A DNA stretch of 64,000 nt from Bryum argenteum. Lineage: Eukaryota; Streptophyta; Bryopsida; Bryales; Bryaceae. Where the stretch lies: positions 11,095,758 through 11,159,757 of the forward strand of contig CM073323.1 in assembly GCA_037043015.1 (NCBI GenBank), in the 5' to 3' direction. The position numbers were made by a program, and so were the translations under genes. Shown in pieces: positions 52,268 to 64,000 of the stretch; the stretch's first letter is position 1; the number at the start of each line of letters is the position of its first letter. The notes below the pieces were generated by a model. The model saw only the letters and a list, made by a program, of their open reading frames with translations, had not been told where the DNA came from and ran no database searches.

Positions 52268-52520
52268 GTATATACTAGGCTAGAAGAAACTTCCGGAGTA
52301 AGGTCCTAGAGGCCTTGGGAAGCTCCTATGGAACCTTCCGGAGACTCGTGGGAGCTTCCGGAATCTAGGAAGGTCAAGCGGAACCTTCTGGAAGTTTATG
52401 GAACCTTCCGGAAGCTTATAGGAGCTTCCGGAAACTACTAGAACTATCTGGAAGCTTGTGGAAGCTTCCGGAAACTACTAGAGCTATACGGAAGCTTGAA
52501 TAAGCTTTCGGAAACTAGAG
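52268..52520 (-). promoter_or_regulatory. Heat-shock-element-like cluster upstream of a TATA box in the solo LTR
   Basis: Alternating GAA and TTC triplets spaced by two bases, as in GAAGCTTCCGGAA and GAACCTTCCGGA, recur at least eight times between about 52285 and 52520. This matches the heat shock element pattern nGAAnnTTCn. On the minus strand the cluster lies directly upstream of GTATATAC (52275-52268), the likely TATA box of the LTR. Heat response is inferred; binding by heat shock factors is known for such arrays in plant retrotransposons such as ONSEN. Confidence 0.55.
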
Positions 52521-53529
52521 GAAGGTTCTAAAACCTTCCAGAAAACTTGAACTTGCAAAATATACGGAATCTAGGAAGTCTTTGAGGAGTAGGGCTGATC
52601 ACGGTAAACTCATGGGGTGTGAATAATACCCAGTATGGCACGTCCGTGACAACAAACCGAATTGTACATGATGTACGTTGACGCCGAATCATGATTCTAG
52701 CCATCTCACTCGCAACAATTTTGTGACGTGGTTGTTCACCATTTCTATACTATCCTCCACAAGTGGATCGTGGACCTTAACGATGGGTCTAAGGCTTTGG
52801 CTTTTTGAATTGGGAGCCACTATTACTCTGCGCATCAGATCTGTGGCCTCACAGGGGCAAAGTTGAGTGTTTCCAAGTCGGACTTCGACATTGTTGTATC
52901 CAGCGCGAAGGGCCAGTGCAAAGATGCGGCCGAAATGCTCATCAATGAGCTTGACAAACGGTACCCTCAATCTGATCTCATGAATGCCTTTGCAATCATC
53001 TTTCCGCAATTTTGGCTGGCCGGAAATCCTGATGATCTGTTTCCCATGCAGATGCGCACTTTGAGAAGCCATTTCTGTGTACCCGGGCTGTGTGCGGAGG
53101 CTCTGTGGATGAGCCAGAAGTTTGGAACTTGGAGCCTATGCTGGACCCCCGGTTGTTGGGACTTCAGACCTCTCTCTTCAAATTGACAATGAAGTCAAAC
53201 TCAGCATCTGCAATGCTTGAACCGAAGGATGAGAACCTCCTCACAAAGTTGTCGAACAAAATTGGCCAAAACGCTTTGATGCGCTCCAGACTCTCTGAAT
53301 TGATTAAGCTCGCCCACATCGCAATTACACCAGTTTTGGCTCTGTTGAAGATGAACGCACCTTCAGTACGTTGGCTTACATAAAGAGCAAAGTTCGCAAT
53401 AGACTTGACAGCCATTTCGACACTTGTGTTAAAGTTTTTGCGCAGCCATGGTGGACACAAGAGAGTTTTCCTTATTCTGAAGCAATCACACATTGGAGTG
53501 ATTGCAAGAAACGTGTGGAAGACAATTAA

Positions 53530-56500
53530 GGAGCTTTCATATGTTTCTATGATAGCAATTTTGTTTGATTTATGGAATAATTAGTTAGTTTTCTAACTGG
53601 AGTGGGGTGGTGGTATTGGGCGCTGCAATGGGCAAGGCCTGCTTGGCGGAGGTTCAATTCCTTCGGCCAGTACTAGTTGAATATGTTTGTTGCAGGTACC
53701 CACAAAGCTCCATTTGGCACAAATGAAGCCGCGCTGTTGAACGAGGTGCAGGTATGAATTTTCAATGTCATGTTTCCTTCATTCTCCAAATTCCAAGACG
53801 AGCGATTTTGCATGTGCAGGTACCGCGAGGAAAAAATACCATCAGCATAAGGCTGCAGGTACAAATTCAACCCTTGTTTGCATGTGTCTGCACAATGTTG
53901 TACTTTTGTCAATATGTGAATGTGTTTGTTAGTTCAAGTTACTCATGTGTTAGATAGCAGAATGGTTCTCTTTGTTTGGGTGGTTTGAATGTGTTTGCTC
54001 ATTGCTTGCACTCGTGTCTGCCCCTTTTCAAACCTTGCAATTGTAAATGATGCTTGTAAACCGAAACAAAAAAAAAATTACTTGCCAAAGTCAAGACCAA
54101 TAAACTATGAAGATCGCCATAGTTAAGACCAAAAAAGAATGAAGCTCGCCACATGCGCTTGTGGACGACCGTAGAAGGAGCCAAATATATTCACTATTCA
54201 TCTCATCCAACTAAAAATGAAATCGCCAATACCGTGTAAGCATTTTGCTTCCAGGAGCCAAGGGAGTTACTTAAAATTTACTGTATTTCGCCACTTTGGC
54301 TGAGCTGGGCGGTTGGGGTGTAGCCACTCGCGCCACACCCCATGAAGGAGAAAAAAATCGTTGCGTAGGCCTGGAGTGAATAAAATGCCCGTTCGACCTA
54401 CCCTTGATGATATGCCCACGGGACATAACAACAATTGATGATTTGGATTTTTATTGTAAAGGGAATATCAGCATACCCTCGGGGAATAAAGAAGCTTCTC
54501 TCTATGTTTAGAAAGTCTTGTGAGGTAAAGAGAATGTACTAGACATACTTCTTACTCTTCTAGGAATAAGATTTGGGAAACCCTCAATTCATATCTATTT
54601 TTGGAAATGGTATCTTTGCCCTCCCGAATTACTATTTTCTCATTTTATGATAAAAAGGGACTCTTATACATGTATATTTAAATGCTGAACAATATGATCT
54701 CACAAATGGTGGAAATTTTTCATTTCAAAACTTGTTGTGCATGTATATGTACAAATTAGGTACTAGATCGTATTGTTACATACTTCACAATATGTCATTG
54801 AAAAGTTCATCAGATAGTTTCGGGAGTATTTCGCTTGAACGAGGCCTTTTAGATTTTGGAGGTTCATAAAGGGCTACTTGTCTTTCTAATCCGTCTTGAA
54901 AAAGGCATTTAGAGAAGCTACTTGTTTGTGTGATAGTGGTACTTTTAGAATAAGGCACCAAAAACCATGGCCTGGTGGTTAGGGCTTATGGCCCCTAATT
55001 AGGACTTTGTTAATGTGATTAATGACACCGGCCCGGTGCTCACCACCATAGTTTATCCAACTCTGGTGGCGGTTTTTGAATCTCGTTGTATAGATACCTG
55101 AAAGTTCCTTTGGGAGATGTCAGGTTGGATTTCTCTAAGACATTAGTGGCTAGATAGGAACTAACATAGTGTTCACTTGAAGAGGAGGTAGTAGTCCCAC
55201 CATTGGTTTTATGACCTCTCGATATGTACTGAAGGATAGGTCGAACTAACACTTTATTTAGGCCAGCCTCAAATAGGCTTGAAGTTTTTTTTCTTCTTAT
55301 TCTTATTTTTGGAGTACGAACATTACAAGTAAGATCTTTAGGAAATAAGCTTTACAAGTGGTACTAAAAAAGTTGATTTCTTGTTTATTGTCAATGAACA
55401 CGTTTGCTTTTTGGCAGTGTGAAAAAAGCTCTATATTTATGTTCCTTATTTTACATGTTTTTGCATAAGTTGCACAAGCAAAAACCCTCACAAGGAGCCT
55501 AAACTTAGGTTGTCAAGAATTCTTTCTGTCACTCTTTATGTGATTCAAGCCTTACTTTTATTTTTGGTTCATTTGCGCATACATTAGAGTCAATTGTTTA
55601 ACTCCTATGCATATTTGGGTCCAAAAGTGGACCCACAAATTGCATGGTCTTCAAGGGTTGTATATCATCGTTGGATCAATTTATTTCTTGGGTTGAAATC
55701 TAATTTAAGTATAGCTCTTAATATAGAAACTTTTATGTGATCAAATACCTTTTGGAGACATGGCATGGATCATAGCAAGTGTTTTGGATTCGGACTATCC
55801 TTCCTCTGTAAAATATGAGGCAATTTTCACCACTAAAAGGCTATAATTTGAGACAAAAACTTATTTTTTTACTATTTTCTTAAGTTTAAGAGTACATTTG
55901 AGATGAAGGTGAACAACTTTATTGTTGGTAAAATTTTAGTTGCAATTGCTTTGTAGATAGTATGTTCAATTCAAATTGATACTCCATAATCATTTTTGAG
56001 TACAGATACATTAGGATCTTGCAATCTATAAGGCTTTGAACGTGACTCTAAATATGACCCACATGACCTACACTAAGTGTGCTACATGATTATGTGATTG
56101 AAATTTGAATAAAGTACGTTCAATTTTGTTTAGGAAGCTTTCAAAATACTATGTCATGTGATTAAAATAATGGCACGGACGTTTAGGGGTTAATTCAGTT
56201 TTCGAGTAAATTGACGAATAGTTTTAAGTAAGGAGAGTATAAGTAATTGAGCTTCTTTTACATGTTATTTGAAAAATTTCTATTTACTCATGCGAGTTCA
56301 AATAAAAATATCTACCTATTAATTAAAAAAAAGTTAATAGACATTTTTGCTATGGAAATTGCTATGACATATTGACCTTTGACATCACAATTATTACATG
56401 TTGCTTCTGTAAAGAGCGGCATTAAAGCTCACCCTATAACACGTTAGTTGTCAAGTGATAAGTTGATAATAACTACTTACAAACCTCACACAAAACCCAT

Positions 56501-57909
56501 TGCCGCCCGTCATATTATTATGTAGTAATAAAAATGTGAACAGTAGAGCATATCATTACATCATAACCGTTACCTTCATGATTACTACATGTTGCGACCA
56601 CTCAAATAATGGTTAAATGTCATCAAATCATATATTGGTTGTCAGATTATTAAACCCACATTCATCTTCTGACAACATTCGCCTTCACCTGTTTATTCAA
56701 TCATATGTTGGTTGTCAGATTGATTGGCTTACCTTTATCTATCTCATTTACCCAACTGCTTGTTACATTCAATCATTCATCCAATCACACATGTTCACCC
56801 AATAGACTACTAGTTGCTCTCATAGGTTTTGTCTGATTTTACTTCCTTTTTGTCCAATCCCATCACATGCTAGTTGCCAAACTGATACACTAAATTGACA
56901 TCCATCTCTTCATAACCTTCACATGTTCAGTTAATCACACTTGTTCACCAGTCATTCGTTGGTTGGCTAGTAGGCATGCATCCATCTCCTCACAAGTTGC
57001 ATATGTTCACCCAATGATATAGCAAGTGTCAGACTAATACCACATTCTTCTCAGATAGATAGAAATTCCGGTCCCTTTCTGAGGGGCCGGCGTGAATGAA
57101 GTTTCCATTCGTAATGCTAATAACCCGATGGCCACCGGACAAGGGGATATGTACAAAAGCCCGATATTCTTCTCATCGTTATATGTTAGTTGTCTTAGAG
57201 GCTAAAGTTCGTCTCCTTATAACCAATGTTGGTTGCCAAAATGAAAAGGTGATATCCGATATCCGTCTACTCGTAATCTTCTATCATTCTCACAAAATTT
57301 AAGTTTGACTTGTTACATAACTACAAGTAATAAACATATCAACAATAGAGCACCAAAATTTCTATAGAACCCAAATTTGGGAGGCGCCCCAGTAAAATTT
57401 GTGCGGAAGTAATACCCTACAAACAATGCTCAAGGGGCATTTCCACAGGTCTCCTCAGACTGATACCCGTCATGATACCCCGACCCGCATAACCGCCAAC
57501 TTCAGCAGCGTAGACCCACACAATACCCGCATCACCCCACTTCAAAAATCACCGACAACGACGGGCGACATGGCGGGACGGAGGTCGCAGCGCGGGAAGT
57601 CCTTATGTCCCAAAGGCGCCAAGGATCCGTTGAGCTTTCACGGTCCCGTGCTTTCGCCAACAGTTCTCTCCATCTGGATCTCAGTAAACAATTCATCGAC
57701 CCCCAATTGAGCCGTAGCCGCCAATCCGCCTCCGGATTGCGGCACTCTCTGTTTTTATTCTGCACGATCAGGAATCCAGACTGTAGTCCAGCTCCACATT
57801 GTGCTGGTTGCCCGTTCCATCCTCTGGGCACTCGTGTGGATTCATCTTCGGTGGCGATATGTCTTCCTGAAGACACAGCAGCCCACCAGAAATCCGTCCC
57901 TTGAAGTTC
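53530..57909. other. Gene-free spacer between hAT-like pseudogene and MET1
   Basis: No gene is supported. A GC-richer patch lies at 54.29-54.44 kb and another at 57.06-57.16 kb. A degenerate repeat with phrases TTGGTTGTCAGATT, CATGTTCACCCAAT and CATCCATCTC spans about 56.4-57.05 kb. A tRNA-like B box (GGTTCAATTCC) lies near 53651. The stretch from 57.4 kb on is GC-rich and is probably the MET1 promoter and leader. Confidence 0.5.
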
Positions 57910-58208
57910 ATGGCGGACATTGCCTCTGGTAAAACCATGATACATATCCTTAGGGTTTTGAGTGCCGCATTTGTCACATTCTCGGACTATGTGAGGTGGA
58001 TAGTTGGTTTCCCTTCCCGTTGTGTTGGGTTTGGGGACGTTTTACGATGCAAGTCGTTGACAGAGTGGTCGGGAATTTCCAATGAGATGTTGCGTAGTTT
58101 ATTTTACCGGTGCGTGTTGAGACAGAACGGAGCTGAGAGGATTGTTGGCCTTTGAATTCGCATTCTGATGGTTGATATGCCTGGGCAGCTGCAGGGGCTG
58201 CCATAAAA
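57910..58208 (+). promoter_or_regulatory. MET1 leader with a possible alternative first coding exon
   Basis: An ATG at 57910 begins MADIAS and stops at a GT donor (57929). If spliced to the acceptor CTGCAG ending at 58194, the frame continues into the main MET1 ATG at 58209 and adds eleven residues (MADIASGAAIK). The donor GTAAAA is fair and the acceptor lacks a strong pyrimidine tract. Whether this exon is used cannot be decided from sequence. Confidence 0.4.
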
Positions 58209-61200
58209 ATGACGAATGGCGGCGCAGGGGGGAAGCTGAAGCAGAAGCCGAAGCCCGGGGGAAAAAAGGCTCGAAAGGCAGCCTCAGACGACGACGAGTT
58301 TGCGCCCGAGGTGGAAGATGTGAAGCCCAGCAAGAAGCGGAAGGATGCAGGAGCTGCGGCTTTACCCAGGCCCAGGCCGAAGCGTGCAGCAGCACGCTCC
58401 AATCTAAAAGAAGTGTACTGCAAGATTGAGGATCAATATGTAAGTCCCAAAGAGGAGAAGATGGCAATGCTGGAGCAGGAGGCTCTGGCTTTGACTTCGC
58501 AGGAGAAAGACGAGTCTCGCTGGCTGATCGATTTCTCGATTCACGATGTTGATGGGGAGACAATGCCATTGGAACTAGTAGGAAGCCAGGAGGTTTATGT
58601 GACGTGCCTGGTACTGCCCAACAAAGCTGCATTGGACAAAGCCAAGGGTGTGCTTTGCGAAGCTATGGGCCCTATCTTGGAATGGGGCTTCGAAGGGTAT
58701 GACAAAGGGGAGCCCTCGGTATTTATAGGGACTGGCCTGGCGTATTACACCTTGATGCAACCGTCAGGGAAGTACAAGAAACACTTTAATGTGCTGTATG
58801 AGAAGGCCGTTGTCTGCGTGGAAGTGTACCGAGCTCTAACCCCCTCAAGTGGTGGCGACCCTGGGATTGGGTTGAGTGACCTCTTTGCACGCGTAGCGCG
58901 GTCTCTTAGAAGCGGGACGCAGTTCTTCACTCGGGATTATCTGATAGAACATGGAACCTTCATAGCTGAACAACTGAAAGCGCTGGATGCGAATGCAGAT
59001 GATGATGAACAGCTTTTTAGCGGGTTGCCTGTCATTGATGCTCTTGAAAGCGAGTGCTCGAAGCGCACTGCCCCTGCGTGGGCCGGTGAAGTGAAACCGG
59101 GAACGTTGAAGATCAAAGATGTCTCTGCCTCTAATGGAAATGGAACGAGCAGTGAGGGGAAAGAAGAGGAGCAGGAATTGGACGCAGATTTTAAGCTGGC
59201 GCGTCATCTTCAGGAGATGGAGAATCGAAATCTAGCAAACAGGTAATGATTTTGGATGGCCTCATACCATGCGCATAGAAAGTTCATCAAAGCCACGGTC
59301 TACAAAATTCTAGAGTTGTATACAATTTGCATGCCTTTACTGCATCATAGATAGAAGCATTGAGAATATTAGTGTCTCAATATTTAAAGCGAGACTCTAT
59401 TCAGTGGCTGGCACTTTTTGACCTTAAATGAGCTACATGCGAACATGCTTAGATAGACCGTGTTCAAAGTACGAGTAGTCTACACCAACCTCATTGATAT
59501 CGTCGTTGTCCATGCTATTCCTCAAGAATGTTGGGATGATCCCTATCTGCAGGCAAAATAGGAATCAACCAGCTGGCAAACGAGGGAAAGTGTACATTAA
59601 GATCAACGAAGCTGAGATTGCGACCGACTACCCCTTACCTGCCTATTATAAAGCTGAGGAGGAAGAAATGGACGAATATGTTTTTTTCGATGACGACAAT
59701 GCATTTTTGGCTCCGCATGAACTTCCACGACGGATGCTTCAGGATTGGACTCTTTACAACTCAGATTCACGATTGGTATCTTTGGAGTTGCTTCCCATGC
59801 TCTCAGGTGTGCCTCTGAAAATCTGATGGACCTCAGGCTAACGATGACCTAACCGGTTGTGTACGTTGGGATTTCAATTAGCCTTCACTCATGAGGACAG
59901 CATGCTTAGTATCAAGATCTTTTGAATGCTGCACTTTCTTGCCTTTTTTTCACTCAGGTTGTGGTCACAGGTGTGGAGACGGATGTGGAGATTTTTGGTT
60001 CAGGCATGATGTCTGAAGACGATGGCAGCTCCTTCTCTTTTGACGACGACGAGGAGGAAGAGCCAAGCCTTGCCTTGACGTCGTCGTCGAGTAATGGCAG
60101 TGGGAGTAACAGCACTCCTCAGGGCATTCGCTTGTACCTTAGTGCCATTAAGGAGTGGATGATAGAGTTCGGATCCAATATGACGCTCATCTCTATCCGG
60201 ACCGACGGCGCTTGGTACAGGCTGGGAAAGCCTTCCAGTCAGTACAAACCATGGTATTCTCCCGTCTTGAGAACTGCACGGTTAGCCATCAAGATCATCA
60301 CTATGCTGAAGCAGCAGCAGCGAGTATCACGTCTCTCGTTCTCTGATGTTCTGAAGCGGTTGATAGAGCAGCTCAAAGAGGACCCAAAGTTCAACTTCAT
60401 CAAAATCGCTGATGTAGAGCGGTACCTTGTGGTTCATGGGCAGATCATCTTGCAGCAATTTGCAGAGTATCCTGAGGAACAAATTCGGCGAAGTGCATTC
60501 GTGACGGGCCTTTTGGCCAAGATGGAAGATAAGCACCACGTGAAGCTGGTTGTTGCAAGTAAGAAGACCGTTGTAAAGAAAGGTAGGAACCTTAATCCTC
60601 GAGCTAATCTGCAGCCTGATGCGAAGAAGAGCAAGCCAATGCGTGCCACGACAACGACACTGGTCAACCGTGTTTGGAGCAGTTATTATACAAAGTATGC
60701 GTTCAATGGAGAGTTACCACTTGAAGTCAAGGATCAGCCTGTGGTTGTCAAGGAGGATAACGCAGAGGAAGCCGAAGACGAGGACGACGAAGAGGAGGAT
60801 GATGCCACTCCTCTTGCTCCCAAGCCTTACGAGCAGAAACCTCAACAGATTAGATTGAGCCAGGCCGCAAAGAAAGCCAAGGCGGATCACTCTGAAATTC
60901 GTGTAGGCGATGCTGTTCTTGTAAACTTGGAAGAATACGTACACGAGAGCGAGCAGCTACCATCTATGCTGCTGGTTGAGTATCTATATAAGCTCAAGGA
61001 TGGCACTCCTATGGTGCATGGTCGGGGTCTGGTGGCAGCTGGGGAGACGGTGTTGGGCAATGCTGGTGATGAACGTGAGGTTTTCCTGACCAATAACTGT
61101 GCTGATGTGGAAGTCGATGGGCTACAAAAGATCGTGGTAGAAATCAGGAGACGATCCGAGGGCTACAGTGACAGAAAAGCCAATGCCGTCAAGGATGAGG

Positions 61201-64000
61201 CTGACAGGGTACGTGCCAAGGAGAGAGAGGTGGAAGGGTTACCGAGGGAGTACTTTTGCCGGGCTTTGTATGCTCCTGAAAAAGGAGCTTTCTTCAGTCT
61301 TCCCACTGTCGGCCTGGCTGCTGGGAATGGATCTTGTAAAGCATGCATTCTGCGTGATGAGGAGGAGAGACTCAAAACAAACAAGCTTTTAGATGGCGGT
61401 GGGTTTAGACTGGAGGGTGTGGAGTACAAGATAGGAGATTATTTGTATATAGATCCAACTGTGTTCAAGTCCTTGGAGAACAAGGATGAACCTGCGGCAG
61501 AAGTTATTTTCAAAGGTGGTAGAAACAAGGGACTTCGTCCTTACGCAGTAGGCCAGCTCTTAAGTGTGCAGAAGACTGCTAAGAACTTACTGTTGACGAA
61601 AATAACTGTTCAAAGATTCTACAGACCTGATGACTTCGGAACTCACAGAGGGTACACTGCCGACGTTCATGAGGTGCGTTCGGTTATATATCTAGGCTAC
61701 TATTCTTGTCATCCTTTTTTCTTTTTATTACACCATTTGAATCGTAAGCCATCAGTTATTGTTGTTTATGCGGCTGGCTAGGTTGTCCATTGCCACCTCA
61801 GGGTCGATTCTCTCTCATAGAAGGTCTTGGATGCTACGAAGAAGCAATTATACCGACCATAATTAATCTGGCTGGGATTGATTACCATGCCGTAATTCCC
61901 TCTCATAATCTGCTGCCAACAGAGAAATGAACGGTGACATTGGACTGTTTCAGGTATATTATAGTGACGTGACGGCAACAGTAGAGATCAGTACCATAAG
62001 AGGTCGATGTGAGGTGCTTCGGCCAGGTCCGGTGCTGGAAAGTGCAGTCAGATCTGAAACGAAGAATTTGTTCTCCTGCCAACGAATCTGCGATCCCAAA
62101 ACTGGGACTGTCAAACAGGTACTTTAATAAGAATTTTCCTTACCTTCTTGTGATCTACGCTTGTCTCTTGGTTGCAGAGAATGGTCACTTACCTGAGTAT
62201 CCTTGGTTCTGCAGTTACCAGCTACTGTGAAGCTCAGCACTTACTCTAGACATGCTGATAGCAATGCGGTGGCTGAGCTGAAAGCCAAGGCTAAAGGTAA
62301 AGGAAAGGCTGTCGAAGAGGAGGCTCCTCCTTCAAGTGCAGTCGCAAGTCATGAGAACCGCCTTGCCACCCTCGACATCTTCGCAGGCTGTGGAGGTCTT
62401 ACTGAAGGATTGCACCAAGCAGGTGGAGTTGGACTTGCCTTTCTACGATTATTTCAGTTCTCCCTGTCCATCCTCTAGTCCTCCTTTCCATGTGGCTGTC
62501 CTTGGTGATTTCAGTGGAGTAAATGTTGCCTGATTACGAGGTGCAGGAGTAGCAACAACGAAGTGGGCAATCGAGTACGAGCATCCTGCTTCTGAAGCCT
62601 TCAAGCTGAATCATCCTGACACCGATGTGTTCTGTGAGAACTGCAATGTTATCCTCAGGTACGAAGTAAATCTGGTTGTCTCACAGGAAAAGGTCTCATA
62701 ACGTTTATCTCCGAACACATTTGAATCGATATATTAAGCATGATATTTTGAACAGATGCATTATGGAGAGAGGAGGTGATGTTAACGATTGCATATCAAC
62801 ACCCGAGGCAGACGAAATGGCTACTGCACTTGCCGAAGAGAAGAAAAGGCTCCTTCCTAAACAGGGTGAAGTTGACTTCATCAATGGAGGGCCACCTTGT
62901 CAGGTACTTGCTCGAAGCGGATATTGGATTGTATTCATTCTCTTGTACAAGGGTGTAATTGGCATTTCATCATGACGTGGCTGGACTGCAGGGATTTTCT
63001 GGAATGAATCGATTCAATACAGGGGCATGGAGCAAGGTTCAGTGTGAGATGATTCTAGGATTTCTCTCGTACACGGAGTATTTTCGACCACGATACTTTC
63101 TCCTTGAAAATGTTCGGAACTTTGTTTCTTTCAACAAAGGTCAAACTTTCCGGTTAACTCTTGCCACACTGATTGAAATGGGTTACCAGGTAACAGTCGC
63201 ACTACACATTGATTCACTTCCTGCCACGTTAGTCTGTTCTTCTCTCCAGGCTTGAAGATCCCATGTATGCATATTGTGCAGGTTTGGTGCTCGTCGTTAT
63301 GTGAGGCTATTCTCATAGTCGCAATTGTCAGCAACCTCTTGTTTGTTAATCGTTTATGTGCTTGCAGGTGCGCTTCGGTGTCCTCCAAGCTGGCAACTAC
63401 GGAGTTTCCCAATCTCGCAAGCGAGCATTTATCTGGGCTGCTGCCCCTAATGAGATTCTACCCGAATGGCCTGAACCCATGCATGTCTTTTCTAGCTCGC
63501 AACTCAAGATCAGCTTGCCTGGTGGTGTGTCTTTTGCTGCCGTCCAAGATGCCAGTAAGGGTGCGCCTCTTAGAGCTATGACTGTGAAGGACACCATTTA
63601 CGACCTGCCACCCGTTGAAAATGGTGCTTCGAAAGAGGATATAAAGGTATGTCAATTCAAACAGTTTCCGTCCGGAAACTAAGCGTTGACACCCAATATC
63701 ATGTACCGTTGGAGGTTATAGCTTGCATTGTTCGAAGGGAGTGGGCACAGTACGTAGTCATTCTCTGCAGTGAATGATCATGTTCTGAGACTTCCCTTCT
63801 TTGGTAGGATAACTTTCTGCATTGGTGGAAAATGAGCAGCACTGAACATCACTCGAAACTGGGCTTTTGTTTTGCAGTATAGCGATCCTCCGGTGTCCTG
63901 GTTTCAGAAATGGATTCGTGGCGAGGAGACTGTATTGTACGATCATATTTCGAAAGAAATGAATGAACTCAATCTCGAGCGCTGCAAGCGGATACCCAAG
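58209..64000 (+). CDS. MET1: DNA (cytosine-5) methyltransferase, MET1/DNMT1 type (partial, 3' end outside window)
   Basis: Exons 58209-59242, 59553-59806, 59971-61673, 61954-62118, 62215-62422, 62547-62658, 62756-62903, 62992-63189, 63368-63646 and 63878 onward keep one frame for 1408 codons. The N-terminus is basic ([15 protein letters not shown]). Two RFTS (DNMT1-RFD) regions follow at about 95-255 and 385-625, with an acidic stretch after each. BAH domains lie at about 738-822 and 907-1050. A Lys-Gly linker [11 protein letters not shown] comes next, then the methylase: DIFAGCGG (motif I, about 1106), PPCQ with catalytic Cys1207 split from GFSGMNRF by an intron, ENVRNFV (motif VI, Glu1247) and QSRKRAF (motif VIII). 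The target-recognition part and motifs IX-X lie beyond the edge. Known role: maintenance of CG methylation after replication, in the nucleus. Numbering is from the ATG at 58209. Confidence 0.95.

Larger units (their letters stand above)
49443..52651 (-). mobile_element. Solo LTR (about 593 bp without its insert), minus orientation, carrying a CACTA element
   Basis: Ends are TGTTGCGGACAG (49443) and ACGTCCGTGACA-like (ending 52651 as CCGTGACA), giving TGT...ACA. The flanks are ACAAG (49438-49442) and ACAAA (52652-52656), a 5-bp target duplication with one change. Removing it makes the hAT-like frame run from KIAQ straight into TELYMMYVD. On the minus strand the LTR has a TATA-like GTATATAC (52268-52275), supporting the orientation. 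The CACTA element at 49469-52081 lies inside it, close to its 3' end in minus orientation. Confidence 0.75.
46156..53529 (+). pseudogene. hAT-family transposase-like gene (zinc-finger/DUF4371-like type), split by nested insertions and decayed
   Basis: Coding pieces lie at 46156-46506, 48279-49442 and 52656-53529. The first has a zinc-finger-like start (CQVRCIVCSKVEG, KLDTLWKHV). The second starts GRRRALVD and holds HGRPMSDYE, FFSISADEVTTIDHESW, HLMHDGGL, KLVSFGAYG, HCIAHKTNLAVQ and RNVKTRWISLLDP. The third begins TELYMMYVDAE and ends with the hAT dimerisation part (VEDERTFSTLAYIKSK, FAQPWWTQESFPYSEA; stop 53527-53529). Reading frame is continuous across both insertion sites once they are removed. 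Other breaks: a frameshift just before 48917, TGA at 49181, two stops soon after 52690, one near 52807, and frameshifts near 53085 and 53350. The open frame reaches back to 46156 without an ATG. Not functional as it stands. Confidence 0.85.

Noticed and set aside
53596..53680. Possible tRNA gene (B-box-like GGTTCAATTCC, partly pairing ends)
   Set aside because: A T-arm-like hairpin is present, but I cannot fold a proper D arm and anticodon arm; at most a tRNA relic or SINE head.
59953..59970. Earlier acceptor for MET1 exon 3 (after CACTCAG)
   Set aside because: It gives a frameshift; the acceptor ending at 59970 gives [13 protein letters not shown] in frame, matching the family.

Overview
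The window is nuclear DNA of a land plant. It holds intron-bearing genes with GT-AG splice sites, typical plant chromatin and RNA genes (a MET1-type DNA methyltransferase, a two-dsRBD CTD phosphatase of the CPL1/CPL2 type, a DDT-PHD protein of the PTM type, a WW-DEAD-box helicase of the RH14/RH40/RH46 type) and long AT-rich gene-poor stretches full of transposon remains. Short introns, AT-rich intergenic DNA and the style of the proteins suggest a non-seed plant, most likely a moss or other bryophyte. The species cannot be named from sequence alone.

Layout. 1-2.3 kb: a DeSI-type PPPDE protease gene (+). 2.3-9.7 kb: gene-free, with a short element bearing piggyBac-type ends. 9.7-14.6 kb: PTM-like DDT-PHD gene (-, 8 exons). 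15.1-17.2 kb: complete but decayed Tc1-type transposon. 17.2-22.8 kb: gene-free, with a 105-bp tandem array that decays along its length, a TA-flanked MITE and several minisatellites. 22.8-29.0 kb: CPL1/CPL2-like gene (-, 16 coding exons, 991 aa by my splicing). 29-37.5 kb: gene-free, with minisatellites and one strong hairpin. 37.6-40.9 kb: WW-DEAD-box helicase gene (-, 6 exons, 715 aa). 43.4-44.3 kb: single-exon LRR membrane protein without a kinase domain (-). 46.2-53.5 kb: a decayed hAT-family gene split by two LTR insertions, the second itself carrying a CACTA transposon. 53.5-57.4 kb: gene-free. 57.9-64 kb: MET1/DNMT1 gene (+), running off the right edge.

Three of the genes (PTM-like, CPL-like, MET1) act in chromatin or transcription, but nothing in the sequence shows that they are co-regulated; they are separated by kilobases of repeats. 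The exon structures given were assembled by eye. In each multi-exon gene the exon lengths keep the reading frame from start to stop (MET1: from start to window edge), which is good internal support. The clearest new structure is the layered insertion at 46.2-53.5 kb: target-site duplications and a reading frame that resumes on the far side of each insertion let the order of events be read directly. The window also holds two DNA transposon types not expected to be common in plants (Tc1-type and piggyBac-type ends), and an LTR whose promoter region is packed with heat-shock-element-like motifs.
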